Source: Prosthecobacter sp. (GTDB lineage Bacteria > Verrucomicrobiota > Verrucomicrobiia > Verrucomicrobiales > Verrucomicrobiaceae). From it: DNA of 15,101 nucleotides. The notes under the pieces are model-generated. The model did no database searches, had not been told where the DNA came from, and saw nothing but the letters and a program-made list of their open reading frames with translations. Made by a program: the position numbers and the translations under genes. The stretch is from assembly GCA_020216965.1 (NCBI GenBank), contig JAIWOJ010000009.1, positions 1 through 15,101 of the forward strand, written 5' to 3'. This document shows positions 1-7,580 of the stretch, in pieces (the stretch's first letter is position 1; the number at the start of each line of letters is the position of its first letter).

Positions 1-85
1 CATGGACGGAATGAAAACGTGCCGGGTAGGCTACTCCTGCCGCGAAAAAAAAGCCAGCAGGGACATCACAGCGTGGCGGGCAGAT

Positions 86-511
86 TCAGGGCTTGCATTT
101 GCAGAGCCATTCGACGGCCTTGCACTCCTCACAGATGGCGGTGTTGAATTCAAAACGGGCGGTGACGGGCTTCGCGCTGGCCTCGGCGCGGTATTGCAGG
201 ATCAGCCACTCACCCTCTTTGACTACGGGGAGAGAGAAGCCCTGAGCGGTCTTTTCCACGGAGAGCTTTTGGGGAGACTGGCGATCCCCCGTGGTGGCAG
301 TGAGGGTTTGTGAGGAGACGGCAACGGGCTTCATGTCCTTGTCCAGCAGGGTGATGTGGAACCTACCGTCTTTGAGCGTCAGCTCGCCGTGCAGGGTTTC
401 ATCTTTGCTAAACTCCAGGATGCGCCCGCCGTTGGGGCCGAGCTCGACGCCCTCATGGGCGCAGGCGAGGGGGCTAAAGAGGGTGAATAGAGTGAAGAGC
501 GCTTTTTTCAT
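86..511 (-). CDS. Small secreted protein with C-terminal Cys cluster, last gene of the metal-efflux operon
   Basis: This 141-residue protein has a typical signal peptide: a Lys-Lys N-terminus, a hydrophobic core, and a likely cleavage site after ALA-type residues near position 18 (ACA/HE). The mature part starts with a His-Glu-Gly stretch and a GPNGG motif (residues 25-29), followed by an apparently beta-rich domain. It ends with CEEC (127-130) and CKC (137-139), a plausible soft-metal site. Its ATG overlaps the TGA of the RND pump gene by four bases, so the two are probably translationally coupled. Small HxGPNGG-type periplasmic proteins next to CusA/CzcA genes are familiar from Bacteroidetes and Verrucomicrobia, but I do not know an established function. 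A periplasmic metal-binding or delivery role for the pump is inference. The gene is complete, and I see no convincing terminator downstream of it. Confidence 0.8.
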   Translation of the reverse strand: MKKALFTLFTLFSPLACAHEGVELGPNGGRILEFSKDETLHGELTLKDGRFHITLLDKDMKPVAVSSQTLTATTGDRQSPQKLSVEKTAQGFSLPVVKEGEWLILQYRAEASAKPVTARFEFNTAICEECKAVEWLCKCKP

Positions 512-3500
512 GGCTGGGTGTGTTGGATGGATTTGAGGGCGGCCTGACGGCCAAAATGGTAAAACACGGCGGGTGTGACCAGCAGGTCCAGGAGGGTGGA
601 ACTGACCAGCCCACCCGCAATGACGACGGCGACGGGGTGCAGGATCTCCTTGCCCGGCTGACCCGCGGCCAGCACCAGCGGAATGACGGCGATGCCAGCG
701 CTGAGCGCGGTCATCAGCACGGGGACGAGGCGCTCCAGGGTGCCGCGCTCCACCATGGCCCAGGTAAAAGGCTGCCCCTCCACGCGCATGAGATGGAGGT
801 AATGGCTAATCATCATGATGCCATTGCGTGCAGCCACGCCACCGACGGCGATGAAGCCGACCAAAGTGGCAATGCTGATGGTGCCGATCATCCACCAGGT
901 GAGCGCCAAGCCGCCGATCAGTGCCAGGGGGATGTTGAGCAGCACCATGGCCGCCAGCCGGAAGCTGTGAAAGCAGCCGTAAAGCAGCAGGGTGATGATG
1001 CCAAACACCAGCACCGAATGCAGGGTGATCCTGCGCGCCGCTGCTGCCTGGGCGCGGGCCTCGCCCTCCATGCTGAGGCGATAGCCGACGGGCAGTTTCA
1101 GATCCTGCTTCAAGCGTTCCTCAAGCTGCTGCACCAGGCCGGTGACATCGCGAACGGAAGTGTTCATGCTGACCACCAGGCGGCGCTGGGTATTCTCACG
1201 ATGGATGACGTTTGGGCCATTTGCCTCCCGCACTTCAGCGATGAGGCCGAGCGGCACACGGCGGCCATCCGCCGTCACCAGGGGCAGTTGGCGGAGCTTT
1301 TCCGCATCGTCACGGGCAGACTCTGGCAGACGCAGGACGAGGTCGATAGGCCGTTGGCCCTCACGAAGTTCAGCGAGCACCTTGCCGCCGACGAGGGTGC
1401 TGACCTGCTGGTTGATCGCGGTGGGTTGCAGGCCATGGGCGGCAGCTTTTTCACGGTCCACCGCAACACGCATCTGGGGGATGGGCACCTGCGGCTCCAT
1501 GAGCACATCCGTCATCCCTGGAAGGCTGCGGCTGAGGGTCGCGACGCGGGTGCCAAGAGCACGCAGAGTGTCCAAATCGGGCCCGAAGATCTTGACGGCG
1601 ATCTTGGCAGAGACGCCGCTGAGCATGTGGGAGAGGCGGTGGCCGATGGGCTGACCTACATTGGCATAGGTTCCTGGCAGGGTGGAGAGCAGGTGCCGGA
1701 TCTCCGTGAAGACTTCCTGCCTGGGGCGGCCACCCTCATGGAACTCCACATCAAACTCATTCACGCTCACCGGCATGACGTGATCGTCCCGCTCCGCGCG
1801 TCCGGCGCGGCGGCCGATGCTTTTGACTTCTGGGATGGACTTCAGCAGCCTGACCCCTGCCTCGCCTATCTCATTCGACCACGCCAGCGAGCTTCCCGGT
1901 GGCCCGACGAGGGAGATCGTGGCGCTGCCCTCATGGAAGGCGGGCAGAAACTCCTTTCCCATGCTGGGATAAAGCATCATCGCGGCGATGAAGGCCATGC
2001 CCGTGAGCCCCAGCACCAGCAGCGGCTGCGTGCGGGCGAGGCGCAGGAAGGTGTGCCTGGAGATGAACTTCAACGCGCGCACTGCATGGCTATCCGCGGC
2101 GTGTCCCGTCTCTGCTGGGCGGCGTGAAAAGCCGAAGGAGCACAGCACGGGGATGACCGTCAGGCTGACCAGGAAAGATGCCGCCATGCTGGTGATGGTG
2201 GCTGTGGCGATGGGGGTGAAAAGGCGGCCCTCCAGCCCCTCCAGCGCGAGCAGTGGGGTAAAAACCAGCACGATCAGCAGCGTGGCATACAGGATGGAGC
2301 TGCGCACCTCCCCAGAGGCGGTGGCGATGACCTCCAGGCGGGAGCTACCAGCCGGTGCCTCTTGCAGCCTGCGCCAAACATTTTCCACATCCACGATGGC
2401 ATCATCGACCACCATGCCGATGGCGACGGCAAGACCGCCGAGGGTCATGCTGTTCACGCTGACGCCGGATCGCTCAAAGACCAGCACTGTGGTGGCAAAA
2501 GACAGGGGAATGGCGGTAAGCGTGATGAGGGTGGCCCGTGCGTTCAGGAGGAAGAGAAAGAGCACGATGGCCACCATCACCGAGCCATCACGGATGGCCT
2601 CCTGAAGGTTGTGGATGGCGTGGCTGATGAAGTCTGACTGCCTGAAGAGGATGTCCAACTGCACGTCCTCGGGCAGGGTAGGCCGCATTTCCTCCAGCGC
2701 TGCCTCAATGCTCTGGGTGAGTTGGAGGGTGTCAAACCCTGCGGCCTTGTCCACACTGAGGATCATGCCCGGCATGCCATTCACGCTGGCATCTCCACGC
2801 ATGGGCTGCACGCCGTGATCCAGCGCGGCCACGTCACGCAGCCGCACGGGATGGTCTTCGATGACCTTCACCACCGTCTGCCCGATCTCTTTCAGGCTGG
2901 TGCTCATGGCCAGATTCCGCACCATGACCTCACGCGGGCCGTTTTGCAGATAGCAGCTGGTGGCATTCCCTGCGGCGCTGCTGGCGGCCTGCTCTAGCTC
3001 TTCCAGGCTGATGCCAAAGGCCGCCATCTTGGCAAGATCTGGCCGCACCTGAAGCTGCTGCACGCCGCCGCCGATTGTGAGCACCTCGGACACGCCGGGG
3101 ATGCTCTGGAGGCACCGCCGCAGCGTCCAGTCCGCCAGCAGCCGCAGCTCCATCGGGGAGTGGCTGCCATCCTTGCTGCTGACGCCGACGAGTAGCACCT
3201 CGCCCATCAAGGAGGAGATGGGGGTGAGGCTGGGTTTCACGCCTGCTGGCAGGCTGGAGAGCACGCTTTGCAGCCGTTCCTGCACGGATTGGCGCGCACG
3301 ATGGATATCCGTGCCCCAGGGAAACTCGGCAAAAATCAGCGATAGGCCGACGTCTGAGCTAGAGCGTAGGCGGTCTAGCCCGGCGACGCCCTGCACCGCA
3401 GCCTCCATGGGCTGGGTGACGAGTGCCTCCACCTCCTCAGGGGCGAGGCCCGGAGCCTCCGTGAGCAGGGTGACGGTGGGTTTTGTCATGTCCGGCAGCA

Positions 3501-3612
3501 CCTCCACGGGCAGGCGCAAGAGTGCCTGCGCGCCAAGCACTAGCACCACCAGGGCCGCCGCCAGCACGAGCGGCCGGTGGGCCAGGGAAAGGCGGATCAA
3601 AAAGTTGAACAT
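508..3612 (-). CDS. CusA/CzcA-family heavy-metal RND efflux pump (inner-membrane subunit)
   Basis: This is a proton-driven RND permease of the heavy-metal efflux (HME) family, which exports metal ions from periplasm or cytoplasm through a tripartite complex. From the ATG at 3612 it is 1034 residues, the usual length for CusA/CzcA. It has an N-terminal transmembrane helix (about 12-33), a first periplasmic domain, a block of helices from about 340, a second periplasmic loop and a second helix block at the end. The central helix carries the acidic proton-relay signature GMVVDDAIVDVEN (399-411; D403, D404, D408, E410). The second porter loop has PIGHRLSHMLSG, resembling HME relatives, but the Cu/Ag Met triad of E. 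coli CusA is not clearly in register, so substrate is left open. An in-frame GTG at 3708 would add 32 Pro/His-rich residues inside the adaptor gene. The ATG was preferred because MFNFLIRLSLAHRP is the standard RND N-terminus. It starts 5 bases after the adaptor stop. Confidence 0.95.
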   Translation of the reverse strand: MFNFLIRLSLAHRPLVLAAALVVLVLGAQALLRLPVEVLPDMTKPTVTLLTEAPGLAPEEVEALVTQPMEAAVQGVAGLDRLRSSSDVGLSLIFAEFPWGTDIHRARQSVQERLQSVLSSLPAGVKPSLTPISSLMGEVLLVGVSSKDGSHSPMELRLLADWTLRRCLQSIPGVSEVLTIGGGVQQLQVRPDLAKMAAFGISLEELEQAASSAAGNATSCYLQNGPREVMVRNLAMSTSLKEIGQTVVKVIEDHPVRLRDVAALDHGVQPMRGDASVNGMPGMILSVDKAAGFDTLQLTQSIEAALEEMRPTLPEDVQLDILFRQSDFISHAIHNLQEAIRDGSVMVAIVLFLFLLNARATLITLTAIPLSFATTVLVFERSGVSVNSMTLGGLAVAIGMVVDDAIVDVENVWRRLQEAPAGSSRLEVIATASGEVRSSILYATLLIVLVFTPLLALEGLEGRLFTPIATATITSMAASFLVSLTVIPVLCSFGFSRRPAETGHAADSHAVRALKFISRHTFLRLARTQPLLVLGLTGMAFIAAMMLYPSMGKEFLPAFHEGSATISLVGPPGSSLAWSNEIGEAGVRLLKSIPEVKSIGRRAGRAERDDHVMPVSVNEFDVEFHEGGRPRQEVFTEIRHLLSTLPGTYANVGQPIGHRLSHMLSGVSAKIAVKIFGPDLDTLRALGTRVATLSRSLPGMTDVLMEPQVPIPQMRVAVDREKAAAHGLQPTAINQQVSTLVGGKVLAELREGQRPIDLVLRLPESARDDAEKLRQLPLVTADGRRVPLGLIAEVREANGPNVIHRENTQRRLVVSMNTSVRDVTGLVQQLEERLKQDLKLPVGYRLSMEGEARAQAAAARRITLHSVLVFGIITLLLYGCFHSFRLAAMVLLNIPLALIGGLALTWWMIGTISIATLVGFIAVGGVAARNGIMMISHYLHLMRVEGQPFTWAMVERGTLERLVPVLMTALSAGIAVIPLVLAAGQPGKEILHPVAVVIAGGLVSSTLLDLLVTPAVFYHFGRQAALKSIQHTQP

Positions 3613-3617
3613 GGGGC

Positions 3618-4697
3618 TCAGGCAGCGGTGGGTTTGCGGATGGCAAGGCCGAGGATGAGTAGGAGAAGGCCCGTGCTGGCGGCAAAGAAGAGCGTCAGGT
3701 GATTCCACGGGCTCTGCGGGTGCTCGTGATCCTCATGATGCTCGTGCCCTTCCCCTTCCTTCATCTCCGTGCCATCCTCATGGTGGGCGTGGCCGTGGGC
3801 GGCATCGAGCCCCGCTTTGAGAGAGACATTCCCCTTACCAGCGAAGGCGAGTGCGTAGGCTCCGTGGGTGACGACCTCATCCCCTGGTAGCAGCCCATGC
3901 AGGATCTCCACGCGCTGGTCATTCTGCTCACCTGTCTGGACGGGAACCCTCACGAAGGCATTTGCCAGCTCGAAGTCCTTCACAAACACATAGCGTGCGA
4001 TCGCATCCCCCTGGAGGGCTTCCCTGGGCACGGTGGTCACGTTTTCACGTCTGCCTGTGATGATGGAAAACTCAGCGCGCAGGCCAGGGCGGAGTTTCAG
4101 GTCCTCATTTGGCAGGTGGAAGGAGGCTTCCACCGTGCCCGCACTCTCGTTGGCGTAGGCACCCAGGTGGACGAGGTCTGCCTCCAGCACCCTGTCTGGC
4201 TGTGAGGCGACGCGGATGCGCGCTCTTTGCCCGATGGCGAGTCTGCCAGCCAAGTGCTGCGGGATCTGGGCCGTGGCCTCGATCACGGTCAGATCAATGA
4301 TCTCCATCAGCGCCTGGTCTGGGTGAATGGGCTGGCCGACAGCGATGTCCACCTTTGCCACGAGGCCGGACATGGGCGCGGGCAGCATGACGGTAGGCGG
4401 TGGGTCACCAGGCTGGCGGCTTTCCACCCACATGAGTTCATCCCCTTCCTCAACGCTCTGATGAGGCAGAGCCAGCACAGAGAAAGCGCGGCCTGGGATG
4501 CGGCTGCTGACGATGGCGCGCTTGCCCGGCAGCACCTCCAACCTGCCAATGGCAAAGAGGGTCTGCTCGAAGGCGCTCTCTTCCGCCTCGACCGTTTCAA
4601 TGCCGAGATTTTTGACGCTGGTGGCATCGAGGATGATGCGTTCAGCCTCCGCGCCTGAAAGTGAGATCGTGAGGAGTAACAGGAGAACCAAGCGCAT
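3618..4697 (-). CDS. Periplasmic adaptor (MFP/CusB-CzcB type) with His-rich tail and C-terminal membrane helix
   Basis: This adaptor links the RND pump to the outer-membrane channel. From the ATG at 4697 it is 359 residues. It has a signal peptide (1-18, probable cleavage after AEA), a lipoyl-like half around IPGRAFSVLALPHQSVEEGDEL (split by the hairpin region) and LPAPMSGLVAKVDIAVGQ (105-122), then beta-barrel and membrane-proximal domains (for example LRPGLRAEF, VPREAL, GLLPGDEVV). The helical hairpin is very short. Unusually, residues 301-326 contain nine histidines among acidic residues, followed by a hydrophobic segment (about 334-353) and a basic end, which predicts a C-terminal membrane anchor. 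A longer reading frame back to 4862 adds 55 low-quality residues overlapping the DUF3147 gene and lacks the signal peptide at its N-terminus, so it was rejected. The gene follows DUF3147 by 5 bases. Confidence 0.92.
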   Translation of the reverse strand: MRLVLLLLLTISLSGAEAERIILDATSVKNLGIETVEAEESAFEQTLFAIGRLEVLPGKRAIVSSRIPGRAFSVLALPHQSVEEGDELMWVESRQPGDPPPTVMLPAPMSGLVAKVDIAVGQPIHPDQALMEIIDLTVIEATAQIPQHLAGRLAIGQRARIRVASQPDRVLEADLVHLGAYANESAGTVEASFHLPNEDLKLRPGLRAEFSIITGRRENVTTVPREALQGDAIARYVFVKDFELANAFVRVPVQTGEQNDQRVEILHGLLPGDEVVTHGAYALAFAGKGNVSLKAGLDAAHGHAHHEDGTEMKEGEGHEHHEDHEHPQSPWNHLTLFFAASTGLLLLILGLAIRKPTAA

Positions 4698-4702
4698 GGG
4701 GA

Positions 4703-5053
4703 TCAGAGAGAGATGCCCGCTTTTTTCAGCAGAGCCATGGTGAGGAAATACAGCGCCACCGTCATCAGGATGCCCGCGCCGAGGGCTGGCCAGAAGCCGC
4801 CGAGTTTTTTCACCAGCCACGGCATGAGCAGGAACATGGGCAGCGTGGGCAGGACAAACCAAAAGGTGCCGTAGGCGTGCCGCCCGATCAGAGCGGCGTC
4901 CTTTGTCTCGCTATAAAGCCAGATAAAGGCCAACAGGGAGGTCAGCGGCAGGGAATGAATGACGCTGGCAAGGGCATTGTTGCGTTTGGCGATCTCCGTG
5001 ACGGCGACGATGACACCGGCGGAGAGGAAGAGTTTAAGCAGCGTGTAGGTCAT
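4703..5053 (-). CDS. DUF3147 family integral membrane protein
   Basis: This is a 116-residue, very hydrophobic protein with about four transmembrane segments (roughly 5-20, 30-47, 62-82 and 88-110). The sequence pattern WFVLPTLPMFLLMPWLVK followed by FWPALGAG matches the DUF3147 family as I know it: small bacterial membrane proteins of unknown function. Its ATG overlaps the TGA of the outer-membrane factor gene by four bases, and the adaptor gene follows after 5 bases, so it is embedded inside the efflux operon. This placement suggests an accessory role in the efflux system or in metal movement across the inner membrane, but that is inference. No metal-binding residues stand out, apart from single His residues at 33 and 59. 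Confidence 0.85.
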   Translation of the reverse strand: MTYTLLKLFLSAGVIVAVTEIAKRNNALASVIHSLPLTSLLAFIWLYSETKDAALIGRHAYGTFWFVLPTLPMFLLMPWLVKKLGGFWPALGAGILMTVALYFLTMALLKKAGISL

Positions 5054-6264
5054 GGTTTGAGGGGGGTGATGAATGTGGCCGTCTCGTAGCGAATGCGTGC
5101 CAGATGAAAATCGCGCGCGGCGTCAAGGGCTCCTGATTCCAGCTCCAGCCGCTGATCGTGCGCGCGCAAGAGCGTCAGCAAATCGGCCTGGCCTGCTGCG
5201 TAGGCTTTTTCTAATTTCGCCGTCTGCTCCATGACGAGGGGCAGGAATTCATCGCGTGTTTCACGCAACAAAGCGGCATTTGCCTCCATCTCCTGATGGG
5301 CCGTGGCTGCTTCGCTGCGGATATGGGCCGCAAGCGCTTCCTGCTCCAGACGCGCGCGTTCGGCGCTAGCGGCTTTTTCAGCGACTTCTCCCTGGTTGCG
5401 ATTCCAAAGCGGCAGGGGGATGGAGATACGAAACCCCACAAAGCCGGTGCGCTCCGTGTGGCGTGGGGTGACGTCCTGCTGCTCCCGGGCAGCGAAAAAA
5501 CCTGCACTGACATCTTGCCACCGCTTGGCCTTTGCTAGGTCGGCCTCCGTCCGTGCTGCCTCACTCTTGGTTTGCGCCAGCAGGTAGTCAGGACGCGCGC
5601 GCCAGCTCCTGACAATAGGCAGGGTGATGTGGGTTAGGTCGCCCTGTAGCTGTAGCGGTTCCGTTTCACCTAGGCCCAGCATGGGCTTGAGCTGCCCCAC
5701 CAGGCCCAGCCGCGCGGCTTCCATGCGTCGCGTTTCTAGCAGCAGACGCTGAAGGTCCACCTGTGCCTGCGCGGCATCCAGAGGGGACACTTCGCCCGAC
5801 TTGGCACGTTCTCTGGCAAATGCGGAAAGGCGACGGGCCAAGTCCATCTGCTGGCGGTGTAGCATCAGGTGCTGGTCCAGCGCTAGCAGTTGCACGGCCA
5901 GGGTGCGTGCTTCCGCAATGAGGCGGCGCTCCACATCCTGCACCTCCAGCTCGGCGGCCTGGACGAGCTGGGTGGACAGTTTTTTCTCCAGAGACAGCCG
6001 TCGGGTGAGAGGGAAGGATTGGTCGAGGGAAAAAACCGTGGTTCGTGGGCTGACGCGGCTTTCGTTTTGAAAACTGGTCTCCAAGGCCGGATTGGGCAGC
6101 CTACCGGCAGCTAGTTGGCGCCCGCGCGCCTCATCAATCGCCAGACGGGCGGCCTTCAAGGCTGGGTGCTGAGTGCGGACACGCTCAGCGATGGCGTCTA
6201 GCTGCAGCGCGAGCGCCTGGGATGTAGCTGCCAGGCAAAGAAAGCAGAAAACACGGGCAAACAT
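5050..6264 (-). CDS. TolC/CusC/CzcC-type outer-membrane efflux protein
   Basis: This is the outer-membrane channel subunit of the RND efflux complex, 404 residues long. It has a signal peptide (1-18 or so, SQA/LALQL) and then two tandem OEP-type halves rich in long amphipathic helices. The first half has QHPALKAARLAIDEARGR and LPNPALETSF, the usual start of an OEP repeat. The second half has RPDYLLAQTKSEAARTEADLAKAKRW and a GFRISIPLPLWNRNQGE segment, the typical 'isiPLpl.nrn.G' signature. There is no lipoprotein Cys at the signal peptide end, unlike E. coli CusC; it resembles CzcC instead. Length is normal for CzcC. Its stop overlaps the DUF3147 start (ATGA). The 76-base gap upstream is the largest within the efflux gene run and contains an inverted repeat. 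Confidence 0.92.
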   Translation of the reverse strand: MFARVFCFLCLAATSQALALQLDAIAERVRTQHPALKAARLAIDEARGRQLAAGRLPNPALETSFQNESRVSPRTTVFSLDQSFPLTRRLSLEKKLSTQLVQAAELEVQDVERRLIAEARTLAVQLLALDQHLMLHRQQMDLARRLSAFARERAKSGEVSPLDAAQAQVDLQRLLLETRRMEAARLGLVGQLKPMLGLGETEPLQLQGDLTHITLPIVRSWRARPDYLLAQTKSEAARTEADLAKAKRWQDVSAGFFAAREQQDVTPRHTERTGFVGFRISIPLPLWNRNQGEVAEKAASAERARLEQEALAAHIRSEAATAHQEMEANAALLRETRDEFLPLVMEQTAKLEKAYAAGQADLLTLLRAHDQRLELESGALDAARDFHLARIRYETATFITPLKP

Positions 6265-6297
6265 GGGTGCGGAAATCGAAGATCAAAGGTGCCAAAC

Positions 6298-6319
6298 ATA
6301 CCGCTAAATTGAGCGGCAT
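6298..6319. promoter_or_regulatory. Imperfect inverted repeat upstream of the outer-membrane factor gene
   Basis: On the minus strand, ATGCCGCT and AGCGGTAT flank a 6-base AT-rich spacer; 7 of 8 arm positions pair. It begins 34 bases upstream of the outer-membrane factor start and lies in the only sizeable gap of the efflux gene run. It could be an operator for a metal-responsive regulator or a small intercistronic hairpin. There is no U-run after it in either direction, so it is not an intrinsic terminator. A weak TATGTT overlaps its downstream arm, with no matching -35. Confidence 0.3.
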
Positions 6320-6340
6320 CCGAAAGGGCAGCCGGGATCT

Positions 6341-6787
6341 TCAAATCCGCAAAGCTAAGGTCTCAGCAAAAAAACAAAGACATCGTCGTGGCACCCGTGG
6401 AGTGGGAGGCCGAGGGTCAGGCTCCTGATGCCAATCCGCCCATGGCTTGAAGCTCAACATAGCGTGCATCAGCGTCCATTTCAGCGGAGGGAAGGGCGCA
6501 GTTACGGAGGTGAGAGTCTGCGCGTCGATGGATTCCCTCACCGGGTCATGGGGGTGCGTCTCACCTTCCTCCTCATCATGGTCCTGATGGGAATGAGGGT
6601 GGGTATCATCATGATGACAAGCCAAACCATGCACACCGTGGCAGTGGTCAAACTGGCTGATGCGGACCTCGCCTGAGCAATCGCACCAATACCCGCGCGT
6701 GAGGCCAAAAACCTGAGCCCAGACCATCGCGGCAAGCGCAAAGGCGAGGAGGCTCCTGGAATGGCGGCGAGGCATGGCGGGCTTCAT
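6341..6787 (-). CDS. Small exported His/Cys-rich probable metal-binding protein
   Basis: This 148-residue protein has a basic start and a hydrophobic segment (about 12-28) that reads as a signal peptide or anchor. It then has CDC (35-37), HCHG (48-51), C57 and a His/Asp/Glu-rich stretch with eleven histidines between residues 48 and 80. The C-terminal part is Pro-rich and ends with CLCFF (136-140) and a short hydrophobic tail. I do not recognise a named family. Small His-rich exported proteins often lead metal-resistance operons, so buffering or sensing metal in the periplasm is a reasonable inference. Its ATG overlaps the TGA of the upstream Uma2 gene by four bases. A second Met at residue 5 is an equally plausible start. 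The gene is followed by a 76-base gap and then the outer-membrane factor gene. Confidence 0.75.
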   Translation of the reverse strand: MKPAMPRRHSRSLLAFALAAMVWAQVFGLTRGYWCDCSGEVRISQFDHCHGVHGLACHHDDTHPHSHQDHDEEEGETHPHDPVRESIDAQTLTSVTAPFPPLKWTLMHAMLSFKPWADWHQEPDPRPPTPRVPRRCLCFFAETLALRI

Positions 6788-7572
6788 TTTTCCATGACCT
6801 TGAGCCGGGCCTCCAGTTCGGCAAGGCGGCGCTCAGCCGCCTCGGCACGCTCGGCTTCTTCAGCAGCACGGCGCTCAGCCGCCTCGGCGCGGCGGGCTTC
6901 GCGGGCTGCTAGCTCAGCACCCGTGGGGATCACCTCTCCGGCGGGGTCCGTCCAGCGCAGCCACTCGCCTTCCTGATTTTCAAAAATACCCTGCCATAGC
7001 TTCAAGCCGATCCCTAGTTTCTTGAATAGCAGTGGTTCAGGGAAGCGGTCGTATTCCGTGCCCAGCAGGACATGGCAGGTCAATGTTTGCTCTTGGATGT
7101 GGTGCTCGGGATCATAGACCACATAAAAGGGCACATGCAGGCGGGCGTAGCGTTCCATCTTGGCACCTAGCTCCTGCCCCTTGGTGTTGCTGACGATCTC
7201 AATGACCACATCTGGCACCTTGCCACGCTCCCAGACGAAGTAGGAGAGGTGCTCTTTGTGCTCGCGCCAGTCCTCTGGCAGGGCGGCCACCTCCGTGCTG
7301 AGCATCACATCCGGCACCACGGGCGTCTGCCTGGGCTCATGAAAAAGCCCCACGTTGGCGAGTGCTAGGAAGGGCTTCTCCGTTTTCCAGGAGGTGTACA
7401 GCGGCTCCGTCAGGAGGCGCATCTGCTTTTCATGCAGTAGGTTGTCCACAGGCGTATCGTCTTGGATGATAAGCTGGCTCACATCTGGGATGGGAATCTC
7501 AATGTGTGAGACAGGCGCAGCCAGCTCCGGCTGCGCCGGTTGTGTTGCTGGGGCGGTGACGGGTGGGGGCAT
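6784..7572 (-). CDS. Uma2 family (DUF820) PD-(D/E)XK nuclease-fold protein with coiled-coil tail
   Basis: This is a 262-residue protein of the Uma2/DUF820 family, a PD-(D/E)XK restriction-endonuclease-like fold abundant in cyanobacteria, Planctomycetes and related phyla and of largely unknown biological role. The core is visible as PVVPDVMLS (D88), then PDVVIEIVS (D121, E125), K138 and VPFYVVYDP. These supply candidate catalytic D/E/K residues. Residues 183-217 (GIGLKLWQGIF, WLRWTDPAGEVIPTGAE) match the long-form subfamily. The last 40 residues are an Ala/Glu/Arg coiled coil containing a 14-residue repeat. The N-terminal 25 residues are Pro/Ala-rich and poorly defined, so a later start is possible, though no internal Met precedes residue 51. 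It follows the HAD phosphatase gene by 8 bases and overlaps the His/Cys-rich gene by ATGA. Confidence 0.88.
   Translation of the reverse strand: MPPPVTAPATQPAQPELAAPVSHIEIPIPDVSQLIIQDDTPVDNLLHEKQMRLLTEPLYTSWKTEKPFLALANVGLFHEPRQTPVVPDVMLSTEVAALPEDWREHKEHLSYFVWERGKVPDVVIEIVSNTKGQELGAKMERYARLHVPFYVVYDPEHHIQEQTLTCHVLLGTEYDRFPEPLLFKKLGIGLKLWQGIFENQEGEWLRWTDPAGEVIPTGAELAAREARRAEAAERRAAEEAERAEAAERRLAELEARLKVMEK
6827..6888 (-). repeat. 42-base tandem repeat encoding the Uma2 coiled coil
   Basis: An identical 20-base stretch occurs at 6827-6846 and 6869-6888, exactly 42 bases apart. It corresponds to a repeated 14-residue unit (AEAAERR plus AAEEAER, then AEAAERR plus LAELEAR), which is two heptads. 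The in-frame, heptad-multiple period fits expansion by slippage or unequal recombination within a coiled coil. Confidence 0.8.
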
Positions 7573-7580
7573 GGGCAGAA

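Noticed and set aside
1..3. ATG on the minus strand at the left edge as start of the next gene
   Set aside because: Only the start codon would be visible and no ribosome-binding site precedes it.
41..62. Run of eight A (T on the minus strand) after the last efflux gene as a terminator
   Set aside because: No stem of useful strength precedes the T-run on the minus strand.
520..2127. 535-codon open frame on the plus strand opposite the RND pump gene
   Set aside because: It is an antisense shadow of a high-GC gene. Its His/Asp/Gln-rich composition has no domain, and the minus-strand frame is an unmistakable RND pump.
3613..3708. Longer RND pump start (GTG at 3708)
   Set aside because: The added 32 residues are Pro/His/Cys-rich, overlap the adaptor gene, and precede a textbook RND N-terminus at the ATG 3612.
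4698..4862. Longer adaptor start at 4862
   Set aside because: The extra 55 residues overlap DUF3147 and bury the clear signal peptide that starts at 4697.
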